Positions 44,332-53,428 are shown, counted from the stretch's first letter. The stretch is DNA of 64,000 nt from Algirhabdus cladophorae (GCF_044772865.1 NZ_CP173029.1:1798001-1862000); one strand, 5' to 3'. The notes: generated by a model not told the origin, from the sequence alone. Translations and numbers: made by a program.

Positions 44332-45738
44332 ATGAGTAACGCTGATCTTCTTAAGAAAATCAAAGATGAAGACGTCGAATACGTAGATATTCGCTTCACC
44401 GATCCACGCGGCAAGCTGCAGCACGTCACTGTGATGTCTGACCAGGTTGACGAAGACTTCCTCGAAGAAGGCTTTATGTTTGACGGCTCGTCCATCGCTG
44501 GCTGGAAATCCATCGACGAATCCGACATGAAATTGATGCCAGACGCGTCCAGCGCCTACATGGATCCGTTCTACGCGGAAAAAACCATTTGTGTGCACTG
44601 CTCCATCGTCGAGCCTGATACAATGGAACCTTACGACCGCGACCCACGCGGTACAGCCGAGAAAGCCGAGGCTTACTTGAAGTCTTCCGGCATCGGTGAC
44701 GTGTCCTACTTTGGTCCAGAGGCTGAATTTTTCCTCTTTGACAACGTACAGTTTTCCACTTCGATGAACAAAGTGTCCTACGAAGTCGACGCAATCGACG
44801 CCTCTTGGAACACCGACACCGAATATGAAATGGGCAACATGGGCCACCGTCCCGGCGTTAAAGGCGGTTATTTCCCGGTAAACCCAATCGACGACGCACA
44901 GGACATCCGTTCTGAAATGCTGTCGACAATGAAGCGCATGGGCATGAAAGTGGACAAGCACCACCACGAAGTTGCCTCCTGTCAGCACGAGCTTGGCCTG
45001 ATCTTTGGTTCCTTGACCGAGCAAGCCGATCACCTGCAGAAATACAAGTATGTGATCCACAACGTGGCCCACGCCTACGGCAAATCCGCAACCTTTATGC
45101 CCAAGCCTATCGCAGGCGACAACGGCACAGGCATGCACGTGAACATGTCCATCTGGAAAGATGGCAAACCATTGTTCGCTGGCGACAAATACGCGGACCT
45201 GTCCCAAGAGGCTTTGTACTTCATCGGCGGTATCCTCAAGCACGCCAAAGCCCTGAACGCTTTCACAAACCCATCGACAAACAGCTACAAACGTTTGATC
45301 CCGGGTTTTGAGGCCCCCGTTCTGCGCGCCTATTCTGCTCGCAACCGTTCGGGCTGTGTTCGTATCCCATGGGCCGAATCCCCCAAGGCGAAACGCGTCG
45401 AAGCCCGCTTCCCTGATCCCGCAGCCAATCCATACCTGTGCTTTGCAGCCTTGTTGATGGCTGGCCTTGACGGCATCAAGAACAAGATCGACCCAGGTGC
45501 AGCTTCAGACAAAGATCTGTACGATCTGCCACCAGAAGAACTGGCGGACATCCCAACAGTCTGTGGATCCTTGCGCGAAGCTTTGGACGAACTGTCCAAC
45601 GACATGGACTTCTTGCTGGCCGGTGACGTGTTCACCAAGTCGCAAATCGAAGGCTACGTCGAGCTGAAGATGGAAGAAGTCACACAGTACGAGCACACGC
45701 CTCACCCTGTTGAGTTCGCTCTGTACTACGGCTGCTAA
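44332..45738 (+). CDS. glnA: Glutamine synthetase type I
   Basis: Makes glutamine from glutamate, ATP and ammonia. 468 residues. Catalytic beta-grasp MFDGSSIAGWKSIDESDM, GPEAEFFLFD, KPIAGDNGTGMHVNMS, NRSGCVRIPW. The adenylylation site is exactly Tyr397 (KDLYDLPPEE), so it is the GSI-beta form under GlnE/PII control. Followed by a terminator. Confidence 0.97.
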   Translation: MSNADLLKKIKDEDVEYVDIRFTDPRGKLQHVTVMSDQVDEDFLEEGFMFDGSSIAGWKSIDESDMKLMPDASSAYMDPFYAEKTICVHCSIVEPDTMEPYDRDPRGTAEKAEAYLKSSGIGDVSYFGPEAEFFLFDNVQFSTSMNKVSYEVDAIDASWNTDTEYEMGNMGHRPGVKGGYFPVNPIDDAQDIRSEMLSTMKRMGMKVDKHHHEVASCQHELGLIFGSLTEQADHLQKYKYVIHNVAHAYGKSATFMPKPIAGDNGTGMHVNMSIWKDGKPLFAGDKYADLSQEALYFIGGILKHAKALNAFTNPSTNSYKRLIPGFEAPVLRAYSARNRSGCVRIPWAESPKAKRVEARFPDPAANPYLCFAALLMAGLDGIKNKIDPGAASDKDLYDLPPEELADIPTVCGSLREALDELSNDMDFLLAGDVFTKSQIEGYVELKMEEVTQYEHTPHPVEFALYYGC

Positions 45739-45759
45739 TTGGCACCTGACTACCTTTAG

Positions 45760-45786
45760 AAAGGGCGTCCTGCGGGGCGCCCTTTT
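45760..45786 (+). terminator. Terminator of glnBA
   Basis: AAAGGGCG/CGCCCTTT with a 10-nt loop, then T-containing tail, 22 nt after the glnA stop. Confidence 0.85.
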
Positions 45787-45993
45787 ACGTTTGACCTGCG
45801 TCGCTTGGGCAATCACGCCATGCAAGATACCCAATGGAACAGCCGCGTTCGAAGTGGCCGTTTTCGATTTTACTAAACTTGTTGCGAATACAAGAACAAA
45901 CTCTTTCCACATTTGCGCCCTTGTGGCTGCACAATACACTGTCATCCATCGCAGTGTAGACATGCGAAAAGCAGCACAGAAGTGAGCAGTAAA

Positions 45994-46329
45994 ATGACAA
46001 TGATTGACCATCCGACAGGACCCGCACGCCCTCGCCGTGTAACCAGCACACCCATCGTATTGCGCCGCCGTGCGGCAGGTGGGTTTCAAACGCAAACGCT
46101 AAAGCGTCATCGCAGACCCTCCCCCACGCCACAGATCAGCGCCGACAAGGCCCTGCGTCTGGCCATTGTGCGTACTCCGGCCTTTCATGGCGGCAGTCTG
46201 GCAACGGCTGTTTCATTGGCCTTCCCGTTTGCATTGGCTCTTTTGGTGCTGGACGCGTTGGGCGTAACCGCAGGCGGATCCGTGTCGCCCACATTGGCCG
46301 AGGCCGCGCCATTGTTTACTAAGATCTAG
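45994..46329 (+). CDS. Small hypothetical membrane protein
   Basis: Predicted 111 residues from ATG 45994 (MTMIDHPTGPARPRRVTSTP). Very basic, Arg/Pro/Thr-rich N-terminal half and one C-terminal membrane helix (GSLATAVSLAFPFALALLVLDALGV in part). Ends 4 bp inside the convergent DUF3445 gene. No family recognised and no strong ribosome site; may be real or chance. Confidence 0.4.
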   Translation: MTMIDHPTGPARPRRVTSTPIVLRRRAAGGFQTQTLKRHRRPSPTPQISADKALRLAIVRTPAFHGGSLATAVSLAFPFALALLVLDALGVTAGGSVSPTLAEAAPLFTKI

Positions 46330-47069
46330 TCAGATATTGGAAAAACCGTCGTTCGGATGCCAAAAACCACGGCATTCGAACGGGCAAGACGGAAAATCGT
46401 TTGCCGTTCCGTTCTGATAAACTGCGCCGGTTCATCCCCATCAACTTTCTGCGGTTGAAACAAATTCGCGCGGCTATATCGTAATGTATTGGCCCGCCAC
46501 AACGGCCTGCCCACTTGGACCCCGTCAAACAGTCGCTGAACACGTCGCGCCAGACCAGCGTCATAACTGGGAACAGGACCGTGGATATGAGTCAGTGGAT
46601 GCCCCATCTTGTCAGACAGCCGCCAAGACGCTGGAAAACACAGTAGTGCGGCCACCAATACATGCTGCTCACCAGACTTTTGCAAAATACAAAAATCTTC
46701 CTGAACCAAATGTGCCAGTTGACGCAGCGCCGGAATATCGCGCGCCACGGTGATGCCATCGGGGCGTATGATACTCTCGGATTGGACCTGATAGGATGGT
46801 GGCAAATTAGCGACCACTGTCTCTAACAACTCATCAACCATATGCTGGGTGTCTGGTAATTGTTGCAAAACCTCAGCTGGCTTGGTGCTGGTTAAATGGA
46901 TCCTCAGCCCAATTTGCTCTACAAAATCAGGCCCAATCAGGATCAAGGGCTGCGCACCCAAAGGTGCAATACCCGGCAAGGTATCGCGCTCTTTGGCAAA
47001 AGGATCGTAAGGCAAAAACGCGCCATCTGGGGAAACACCCATCTCCAAAACAGACTTTTGATGTCGCAT
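46326..47069 (-). CDS. Heme-dependent oxidative N-demethylase-like protein (DUF3445)
   Basis: A 247-residue DUF3445 protein, the family that includes heme-binding subunits of dimethylamine-type N-demethylation. Core features: LLETVVANLPPSYQVQ, LAHLVQEDFCILQKSG, LVAALLCFPASWRLSDKMGH, LTHIHGPVPSYDAGL. The conserved His residues in this last block may be heme ligands. Divergent from dddP with 57 bp between starts, so they probably share a control region. Role in methylamine or betaine-like substrate use is inferred. Confidence 0.82.
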   Translation of the reverse strand: MRHQKSVLEMGVSPDGAFLPYDPFAKERDTLPGIAPLGAQPLILIGPDFVEQIGLRIHLTSTKPAEVLQQLPDTQHMVDELLETVVANLPPSYQVQSESIIRPDGITVARDIPALRQLAHLVQEDFCILQKSGEQHVLVAALLCFPASWRLSDKMGHPLTHIHGPVPSYDAGLARRVQRLFDGVQVGRPLWRANTLRYSRANLFQPQKVDGDEPAQFIRTERQTIFRLARSNAVVFGIRTTVFPISD

Positions 47070-47126
47070 TTAGAAAAGTTCCCTCAAGAAATCGCCGCCA
47101 CGCTGCCTCTGGAGAGGAGACATACC

Positions 47127-48470
47127 ATGAACCAACATTATCGCGATGGCCGCAAAATAGACCCGACCCGAGGCGCAATGTTGGGCGATAACACACCAAA
47201 TGACAACGACCGTGTTGAGATCGGTCCAACACAGCTGGCCTTTACCGAATGGGCCGCAGCAGGACTGCAACTGCCTGACTTGCAGGCCATGCGCAGGTTT
47301 CGCTGGGAACGTTTGACCCAGCATGTGGTGGATCGCGACTATGGTGGGGTTTTGATGTTTGACCCGCTGAATATCCGTTACGCCACTGACAGCACCAACA
47401 TGCAGCTTTGGAACACGCACAATCCATTTCGCGCAGTTTTGGTCTGTGCGGACGGTTATATGGTGATCTGGGACTACAAAAACGCGCCGTTTCTCAGCGG
47501 GTTTAACCCATTGGTGCGCGAAGTACGGTCTGGCGCTGATCTGTTCTACTTTGATCGTGGTGACAAGGTCGATGTAGCCGCAGACGTGTTCTCGCGCCAA
47601 GTGGTCGATCTGATCCGTGAGCACGGCGGCGGCAATATGCGCCTTGCCGCAGACAAAGTGATGATCCACGGCTTGCGCGCCCTTGAGGCACAAGGTTTTG
47701 AGGTGATGGAAGGCGAAGAGCTGACCGAAAAGGCCCGCTCGATCAAAGGGCCAGACGAAATTCTGGCCATGCGTTGCGCCAATCATTCCTGCCAAACCGC
47801 CGTCAAAGCCATGGAAGACTTCGCACGGGCAAACGTGGGCGATGGCAGAACCTCTGAGGACGATATCTGGGCCGTTTTACACGCAGAAAACATCAAACGC
47901 GGCGGCGAATGGATCGAAACCCGTTTGCTGGCCTCTGGGCCGCGCACCAACCCATGGTTTCAAGAATGCGGTCCTCGCATCACACAACAAAACGAGATTA
48001 TCAGCTTTGATACGGATCTTGTGGGCAGCTACGGCATCTGCATAGATATCTCGCGCAGTTGGTGGATCGGTGACCGCAAACCGCGCCCAGACATGATCTA
48101 TGCAATGCAACACAGCGTCGAGCATATCCAAACCAACATGCAGATGCTCAAACCCGGTGTGAATATCCAGGATCTCAGCCGCAACACCCATGTTCTGGAC
48201 GACAAATATCAGGCGTTGAAATACGGTTGCCTGATGCACGGTGTTGGGCTGTGTGACGAATGGCCCTTGGTGGCCTACCCTGATCAAATGGTTGAAGGAG
48301 CATTTGATTATGAATTACAGCCTGGCATGACCCTATGTGTCGAGGCGTTGGTCGGCGAAGTGGGTGGCGATTTCTCGATCAAGTTGGAAGATCAGGTTTT
48401 AATCACTGAAGACGGCTTTGAAAACCTGACAACCTATCCCTTCGATCCTGATCTGATGGGCGAAACCTAG
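47127..48470 (+). CDS. dddP: DMSP lyase DddP (M24 metallopeptidase fold)
   Basis: Cleaves dimethylsulfoniopropionate to dimethyl sulfide and acrylate. Start at 47127 (MNQHYRDGRKIDPTRGAMLG) with AGGAG 7 nt upstream gives 447 residues. In this numbering the six metal ligands of characterised DddP are all present at Asp295, Asp297, Asp307, His371, Glu406 and Glu421 (FDTDLVGSYGICIDISRSWW, LMHGVGLCDEWP, VEALVGE, IKLEDQV). FDPLNIRYATDSTNMQLWNT is also diagnostic. Divergent from a DUF3445 gene; followed by a convergent WYL regulator. Confidence 0.96.
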   Translation: MNQHYRDGRKIDPTRGAMLGDNTPNDNDRVEIGPTQLAFTEWAAAGLQLPDLQAMRRFRWERLTQHVVDRDYGGVLMFDPLNIRYATDSTNMQLWNTHNPFRAVLVCADGYMVIWDYKNAPFLSGFNPLVREVRSGADLFYFDRGDKVDVAADVFSRQVVDLIREHGGGNMRLAADKVMIHGLRALEAQGFEVMEGEELTEKARSIKGPDEILAMRCANHSCQTAVKAMEDFARANVGDGRTSEDDIWAVLHAENIKRGGEWIETRLLASGPRTNPWFQECGPRITQQNEIISFDTDLVGSYGICIDISRSWWIGDRKPRPDMIYAMQHSVEHIQTNMQMLKPGVNIQDLSRNTHVLDDKYQALKYGCLMHGVGLCDEWPLVAYPDQMVEGAFDYELQPGMTLCVEALVGEVGGDFSIKLEDQVLITEDGFENLTTYPFDPDLMGET

Positions 48471-49156
48471 GCCACAGGTATCCCGTCTTGGGCTTTGTAC
48501 GCGGCGAGGTTTTTGTCGGGCTCATCGGCAAAGCCTGCCTCCAAAATGTCCAGTTTTGCAATGCGGTCCAACCGGAAGTGTCGAAAACCCTCACGTGTTT
48601 CGCACCAGGCCACCAGTAACCAAACAGGGCTACAAAAAATTACCGCCAAGGGACGCAGTTGACGCTGGCTTTCTTTACCCGTCCCATCGCTGTAGCAGAT
48701 CGCGATTTTGCGCCGCCTGCGCATGCAATCTCGCAAGTCCGAGAAACTGACCTGCCATGGCAGAGGCGCCAGATTGGGCGCAGAATAGGTCGTGATCTGT
48801 TCCAGTTGACCCTGCAATGCGGCAGGTAGCACCGCTTGGATTTTGTCTAGCGCGCTGAGGGCTTTTTGTGCAAAGCCATCGTCCGTCCAGTGTCGCACCA
48901 TACTGATGCCAAGACCAAGCGCCTCAATTTCATCCACATCAAATGTCACAGGGGGCAGGAAATAATCCTTGTCGATCATATAGCCCACGCCAGCCTCGCC
49001 AATGATCGGCGCACCAGAGGTCATCAGATCCTGAATGTCGCGATAAACAGTCCGCGTGCAGATCTCAAATTGCTCCGCAATGGTCTGCGCCGTTACGGCC
49101 CGCCGCCGGCTGCGTAGAAAATGGACAATCTTGAGCAATCTATCGGCCCGTCGCAT
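48467..49156 (-). CDS. YafY-type transcriptional regulator (HTH-11 and WYL domains)
   Basis: 229 residues. N-terminal DeoR-like winged helix (RLLKIVHFLRSRRRAVTAQT, YRDIQDLMTSGAPIIGEAG) and a WYL ligand-sensing domain (ICYSDGTGKESQRQLRPLAV, GFRHFRLDRIAKLDIL). Divergent from ridA across 114 bp, so it likely controls ridA and itself. Ligand not known. Its stop overlaps the dddP stop by 4 bases. Confidence 0.9.
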   Translation of the reverse strand: MRRADRLLKIVHFLRSRRRAVTAQTIAEQFEICTRTVYRDIQDLMTSGAPIIGEAGVGYMIDKDYFLPPVTFDVDEIEALGLGISMVRHWTDDGFAQKALSALDKIQAVLPAALQGQLEQITTYSAPNLAPLPWQVSFSDLRDCMRRRRKIAICYSDGTGKESQRQLRPLAVIFCSPVWLLVAWCETREGFRHFRLDRIAKLDILEAGFADEPDKNLAAYKAQDGIPVA

Positions 49157-49270
49157 GGCACACCTCCATCAGGTTTCGACTTTTTATACCCTACTGCAAG
49201 ACTACTGACACCATGTTGTCAGCAGTGTGTCGGTAAGTAAAGATTATCAACACCGAAAAGGAGATCCAAA

Positions 49271-49666
49271 ATGCAAGCCACCCCCATAAACCCTTGGAAT
49301 TGGTCGTTAAATCTGGGATACAGTCAAGCCGTCAGCGTCGTAGGCGCAAGCAGACAAGTGATCTGTTCCGGCCAAACGTCAGTAAACGGCGAAGGCGCAC
49401 CACAGCATCCGGGCGATATGCGCGCCCAGATCGCCTTGTCATTGGACAATCTCGAGGCTGTTTTAAAAGCCGCAGGCATGGATTTTAGCAGCGTTATTCG
49501 TTTGGGTGTTTATGCCACGGATGTGGACGAGGCGCTGAAGAACTTTGATCTGTTCGGCGCACGTTTTGGCCCCGTCAACAACACGCCTCCTATGACATTG
49601 TTGGGTGTGACACGTCTGGCCATGCCAAGTCTGATGTTCGAAATCGAGGCCACGGCAGCCGACTAA
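49271..49666 (+). CDS. RidA-family imine/enamine deaminase
   Basis: 131 residues of the RidA/YjgF fold, which hydrolyses reactive enamines or imines. Features: QVICSGQTSVNGEGAPQHPG, DMRAQIALSLDNLEAVLKAA, VIRLGVYATDVDE, TLLGVTRLAMPSLMFEIEA. The conserved active-site Arg of canonical RidA is replaced by a Leu/Met context near the C terminus, so it may be a RidA paralogue. AAGGAG precedes the start. Divergent from the YafY-type regulator. Confidence 0.87.
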   Translation: MQATPINPWNWSLNLGYSQAVSVVGASRQVICSGQTSVNGEGAPQHPGDMRAQIALSLDNLEAVLKAAGMDFSSVIRLGVYATDVDEALKNFDLFGARFGPVNNTPPMTLLGVTRLAMPSLMFEIEATAAD

Positions 49667-49710
49667 GAAACGGCAACATCTTTCACCATCGCGTGACTTA
49701 CTCTTGTGAG

Positions 49711-49741
49711 GGCCCCTTGAACTTGCTTAGGTCAAGGGGCC
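49711..49741. promoter_or_regulatory. Perfect 10-bp inverted repeat in leader of hydrolase-OsmC gene
   Basis: GGCCCCTTGA, 11-nt loop, TCAAGGGGCC, ending 18 nt before the ATG of the next gene. No T-run follows, so it may be an operator or a translation-affecting hairpin as well as a ridA terminator. Confidence 0.5.
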
Positions 49742-49759
49742 ACAGCACAAGGCCTGCCA

Positions 49760-50974
49760 ATGCCCACTCAACGCGTCACATTTCAAGGCCATAGCGGCGA
49801 CCAACTGGCTGCCCGTCTGGATATGCCCGATGGCCCCCACTTGGCCACAGCGATTTTTGCCCATTGCTTTACCTGTTCCAAGGATATCCCAGCGGCCAAA
49901 CGCGTCTCCAGTCGCCTTGCCTCTATGGGCATCGCCGTGTTGCGCTTTGATTTTACTGGTCTGGGTCATTCCGAAGGCGAATTTGAAAATACCACCTTTA
50001 CGACGAATGTGACCGACCTTTTGGCTGCCGCACAGTACTTGGACAGCCGCAATATGGCCCCTAGCCTGATGATCGGTCATTCGCTCGGGGGCGCTGCAGT
50101 GATCAAGGCCGCCTCTCAATTGCACGGCATCAAAGCCGTGGCCACACTGGCCGCCCCAGCTGATCCTGCCCATGTGAGCCATATCTTTGCAGATCATATC
50201 GATACCATTGAGACCGAAGGTGTGGCCGATTTGACCCTCGGCGGACGCCCCTTTCGGATCAATAAGGCCTTTCTTGACGATATTGCTGCTGAAAAGTTGG
50301 AAAAGGCTCTTGGCGGGCTGAACGCGGCCTTGTTGGTTCTTCACGCACCAACAGATGCCATCGTTGGTATTGAAAATGCCAGTGCTATCTTTATGGCGGC
50401 AAAGCACCCTAAATCCTATGTGACCCTCGACAGCGCAGATCATTTGATCAGCAACCCCGAGGATGCAGAATATGCCGCCGAAGTGATTGCCGCTTGGTCG
50501 GCGCGGTACTTGGACCTACGTCCCCCTGCGCCGCCCATTGGCGCCCCTGAGGGGGTAATACTGGTGACCGAGGCAGACAAAAATGGCTACTTACAGGACA
50601 TTAACGCCGGGGCCTTTCATCATACACAGGCGGATGAACCGCTCGCCTATGGCGGCACCAACAAAGGCATGTCGCCTTATGGGTTTTTGGCAGCAGGTCT
50701 TGGCGCATGCACCTCAATGACTATTCGCATGTATGCCCGACGCAAAGGCTGGCCTTTGGACAATGTACGTGTGGAAGTGCGCCACAACAAAGTTCACGCC
50801 CAAGATGCCGAAAATCGTGCAGGCGCGAATGTGGATGAGTTTCAGCGGCTGATCCATCTGGATGGTCCCCTTGACCCCGAACAAAGGGCCCGCTTGGTCG
50901 AAATTGCGGATAAATGTCCGGTTCATAAAACACTGGAACGCAGGTCCGAGGTCAAAACAGTCCTCGCAGACTAG
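49760..50974 (+). CDS. Bifunctional alpha/beta hydrolase-OsmC family protein
   Basis: 404 residues. Residues 1-250: alpha/beta hydrolase with oxyanion AIFAHCFTCSKDIPAAK, nucleophile SLMIGHSLGGAAVIKA, late Asp/His (LHAPTDAIVGI, DSADHLISN). Residues 270-404: OsmC/Ohr peroxiredoxin-like domain with its two catalytic Cys in GLGACTSMTIRMYARRKGWP and DKCPVHKTLE. OsmC domains reduce organic hydroperoxides, so the fusion may release and detoxify an acyl peroxide or ester. The fusion is known in proteobacteria. Confidence 0.92.
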   Translation: MPTQRVTFQGHSGDQLAARLDMPDGPHLATAIFAHCFTCSKDIPAAKRVSSRLASMGIAVLRFDFTGLGHSEGEFENTTFTTNVTDLLAAAQYLDSRNMAPSLMIGHSLGGAAVIKAASQLHGIKAVATLAAPADPAHVSHIFADHIDTIETEGVADLTLGGRPFRINKAFLDDIAAEKLEKALGGLNAALLVLHAPTDAIVGIENASAIFMAAKHPKSYVTLDSADHLISNPEDAEYAAEVIAAWSARYLDLRPPAPPIGAPEGVILVTEADKNGYLQDINAGAFHHTQADEPLAYGGTNKGMSPYGFLAAGLGACTSMTIRMYARRKGWPLDNVRVEVRHNKVHAQDAENRAGANVDEFQRLIHLDGPLDPEQRARLVEIADKCPVHKTLERRSEVKTVLAD

Positions 50975-51011
50975 CTTTTGCCAAAACCCGCGCCTTACCC
51001 CAAGGATCCCC

Positions 51012-51428
51012 CTATTTGCGCACGTAGGAACTGCGCATTGTGTAATCCTTTCGCGGGCCTTTAACAGTCCAAACAGCTGTCCAAACCGGCCATGATGCAA
51101 ACCCATATTCGACATTATACTGGTCGGGATCGCACCAATGATCAGAAGTAGCCGTGGCAAGGTCAAAGGTGTGAAACGGCCTGTCGTCATCGAAAAACAC
51201 AGCAATACCTGCATCGGATTGACGCCAAAAATACCGCCGCTCCGAGGTCATTGGCGGCGTGTTGAGCAGCTTTAGGCGACCTGTTTCATGGTAGATCAGT
51301 TGATCTTTGTCTTCAGTAAACGTGACCTGCCCTGTAAACTGCGCAGCTTGCCTGCTAATTCGATCTTCTATCTCGCGCGATATCTGCCAAATACCAATAA
51401 AATCGGTTAGTTGCAGATCAAACCTCAT
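51012..51428 (-). CDS. DUF6314 family protein
   Basis: 138 residues, lipocalin-like beta-rich (DFIGIWQISREIEDRISRQA, GQVTFTEDKDQLIYHETGRL, YFWRQSDAGIAVFFDDDRPF, DYTMRSSYVRK). Matches the small DUF6314 family. No signal peptide. Translationally coupled (ATGA) to the exported protein upstream. Function unknown. Confidence 0.82.
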   Translation of the reverse strand: MRFDLQLTDFIGIWQISREIEDRISRQAAQFTGQVTFTEDKDQLIYHETGRLKLLNTPPMTSERRYFWRQSDAGIAVFFDDDRPFHTFDLATATSDHWCDPDQYNVEYGFASWPVWTAVWTVKGPRKDYTMRSSYVRK

Positions 51429-51754
51429 TTCGAATAGACCCCATCTGTGACGTGCCCCGCTGGCCCAATGAAACGTATAATTTCTCCGTCGGATGCCATG
51501 TCATAGCAGTCCCACGTGTCATTTGGTGGCCATTGACTGCAATATTGATCACCGCGCACGGCCCAATACCCCCAACTAGGGCGTCCCGCATCATAAAGCG
51601 TCCGGCCCGAGGCATAAAACTTTTGCGTGGTACCGGCATACGTCAGACTGCGATCCGACAGGGCTGCGTTGATCTGCGCACCAGTCATTGCCTCAAACCC
51701 GTCAGCCGAGGCAGGCCCTGCCATCATCGCTAAAATCAGTGCAAAACGCCGCAT
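51425..51754 (-). CDS. Small exported protein, uncharacterised
   Basis: 109 residues with a signal peptide (FALILAMMAGPASADG) and a domain rich in aromatic residues and Cys (GYWAVRGDQYCSQWPPNDTW, CYDMASDGEIIRFIG). The two Cys could form a disulfide in the periplasm. It overlaps DUF6314 by 4 bases and is divergent from purB. Confidence 0.75.
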   Translation of the reverse strand: MRRFALILAMMAGPASADGFEAMTGAQINAALSDRSLTYAGTTQKFYASGRTLYDAGRPSWGYWAVRGDQYCSQWPPNDTWDCYDMASDGEIIRFIGPAGHVTDGVYSK

Positions 51755-51836
51755 TCATGCTGCCCTTCTCTTGTCCCCGCAGTGCTGTCCCTTTATGACG
51801 CGCCCAAGTGCAAACCCCAAGCCACAAGGTTGTGAC

Positions 51837-53138
51837 ATGATCCCACGCTATTCCCGCCCCGAAATGGTCGCCATTTGGTCGCCCGAGACCAAGTTTAAAA
51901 TCTGGTACCAGATCGAGGCGCATGCCTGCGATGCAATGGCCGATCTTGGTGTGATCCCCCGCGAAAATGCTGATGCCGTGTGGAAAGCCAAGGACGTAGA
52001 ATTCGACGTGGCCCGCATCGACGAGATTGAGGCTGTCACCAAACACGACGTCATCGCCTTTTTGACCCATTTGGCAGAACACGTAGGATCCGAAGAGGCC
52101 CGTTTCGTGCACCAAGGTATGACCAGCTCGGATGTGTTGGATACCTGTTTTAACGTCCAACTGGTCCAGGCCAGCGACATTTTGATCGCGGATATGGAGG
52201 GTCTGCTGGCCGCTCTGAAACGTCGCGCGATTGAGCACAAAGATACAGTGCGCGTCGGCCGTTCCCACGGGATCCACGCAGAACCTACCACCATGGGCCT
52301 GACCTTTGCCCGCTTTTATGCCGAAATGGATCGTAACCTTGCACGCTTGAAAGTCGCTCGGGACGAGATCGCGACAGGCGCCATTTCTGGTGCTGTCGGG
52401 ACTTTTGCAAATATCGACCCACGGGTTGAAGAACATGTCTGCGCGCAATTGGGCCTGAACCCTGAACCGATCAGTACCCAAGTCATCCCGCGCGACCGAC
52501 ATGCCGCCTTCTTTGCAACACTTGGCGTCGTGGCATCCTCCATCGAAAACGTTGCCACAGAAATCCGTCACATGCAGCGCACTGAGGTTCTTGAAGGGGC
52601 CGAGTTCTTCTCGATGGGTCAAAAAGGCAGCTCTGCCATGCCCCACAAGAAAAACCCAGTGCTGACCGAGAACCTGACGGGCTTGGCGCGGATCGTGCGG
52701 ATGGCCGTAGTGCCTGCCATGGAAAACGTGACCCTCTGGCACGAGCGCGATATTTCGCATTCCTCGGTCGAACGTAACATCGGCCCTGACAGCACCATCA
52801 CCCTTGATTTCGCTTTGGCCCGTCTGACCTCTGTGGTCGATAAAATGCTGATCTTCCCGGATAATATGCTGGATAATATGAACAAGTTCCCCGGTCTTGT
52901 TATGTCCCAGCGTGTGCTGTTGGCCCTGACCCAAGCCGGTGTCAGCCGCGAAGATGCCTATACCATGGTCCAGCGCAACGCGCTCAAAGTCTGGGAATTC
53001 CGCACGGATTTCCGCGAAGAACTGCTAGCGGACGAGGACGTGGTCACTGCCCTTGGGGTCGACGGGATCAATGAAAAGTTCGACATGGGTTATCACACCA
53101 AACATGTTGATACGATTTTCAAGCGCGTGTTTGGCTAG
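51837..53138 (+). CDS. purB: Adenylosuccinate lyase
   Basis: Catalyses two fumarate-releasing steps of purine synthesis. Start at 51837 (MIPRYSRPEMVAIWSPETKF) with AAGG upstream; the frame is open further upstream. 433 residues. Motifs: EIEAVTKHDVIAFLTHLAE, GMTSSDVLDTCFNVQL, RSHGIHAEPTTMGLTF and the superfamily signature GSSAMPHKKNPV. Followed by a terminator hairpin. Confidence 0.96.
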   Translation: MIPRYSRPEMVAIWSPETKFKIWYQIEAHACDAMADLGVIPRENADAVWKAKDVEFDVARIDEIEAVTKHDVIAFLTHLAEHVGSEEARFVHQGMTSSDVLDTCFNVQLVQASDILIADMEGLLAALKRRAIEHKDTVRVGRSHGIHAEPTTMGLTFARFYAEMDRNLARLKVARDEIATGAISGAVGTFANIDPRVEEHVCAQLGLNPEPISTQVIPRDRHAAFFATLGVVASSIENVATEIRHMQRTEVLEGAEFFSMGQKGSSAMPHKKNPVLTENLTGLARIVRMAVVPAMENVTLWHERDISHSSVERNIGPDSTITLDFALARLTSVVDKMLIFPDNMLDNMNKFPGLVMSQRVLLALTQAGVSREDAYTMVQRNALKVWEFRTDFREELLADEDVVTALGVDGINEKFDMGYHTKHVDTIFKRVFG

Positions 53139-53176
53139 GTTCAAAAGCCTAAAAATTGCACACTTTAGTGGCTTAG

Positions 53177-53212
53177 ATAACCGGTGGCTCAGGCTGTCGG
53201 TTATTTGTTTTT
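53177..53212 (+). terminator. Terminator of purB
   Basis: ATAACCG/CGGTTAT with a 14-nt loop then TTGTTTTT, 38 nt after purB. Confidence 0.8.
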
Positions 53213-53266
53213 GACCTGTTGTGAACCCATGCTACCTTTAAGGCGTACTATAACAGGAGAGACTTC

Positions 53267-53428
53267 ATGAAACTGACGACCCTTCTGACCGCTGTGGTCT
53301 TGACCGCTGCCCCGTCCTTTGCTTTTGCAATGGGATGTTCCAGTGGTCACACAGAGGCATCCATGTCCTGTGCCAATGGCACAGTTTGGGATGCAGACAG
53401 CAAGACTTGCGTCACTGCAAGCAGCTAA
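53267..53428 (+). CDS. Small secreted Cys-motif protein
   Basis: A 53-residue gene: AGGAGA upstream, signal peptide MKLTTLLTAVVLTAAPSFAF, and a mature part of about 32 residues with three Cys and the motif CANGTVWDADSKTC. The same C-x-NG-x-VWD-x-C motif recurs in the next protein (CKNGKVWDETAQEC). Probably a periplasmic disulfide-bonded peptide. Function unknown. Confidence 0.75.
   Translation: MKLTTLLTAVVLTAAPSFAFAMGCSSGHTEASMSCANGTVWDADSKTCVTASS

Noticed and set aside
44269..45243. 324-codon antisense frame across glnA
   Set aside because: Shadow of glnA; no domain or start signals.
46326..47069. DMSP demethylase (dmdA) beside dddP
   Set aside because: The product matches DUF3445, not the GcvT-like fold of DmdA.
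51702..52934. 410-codon antisense frame across purB
   Set aside because: Shadow of purB; no ribosome site and unnatural composition.
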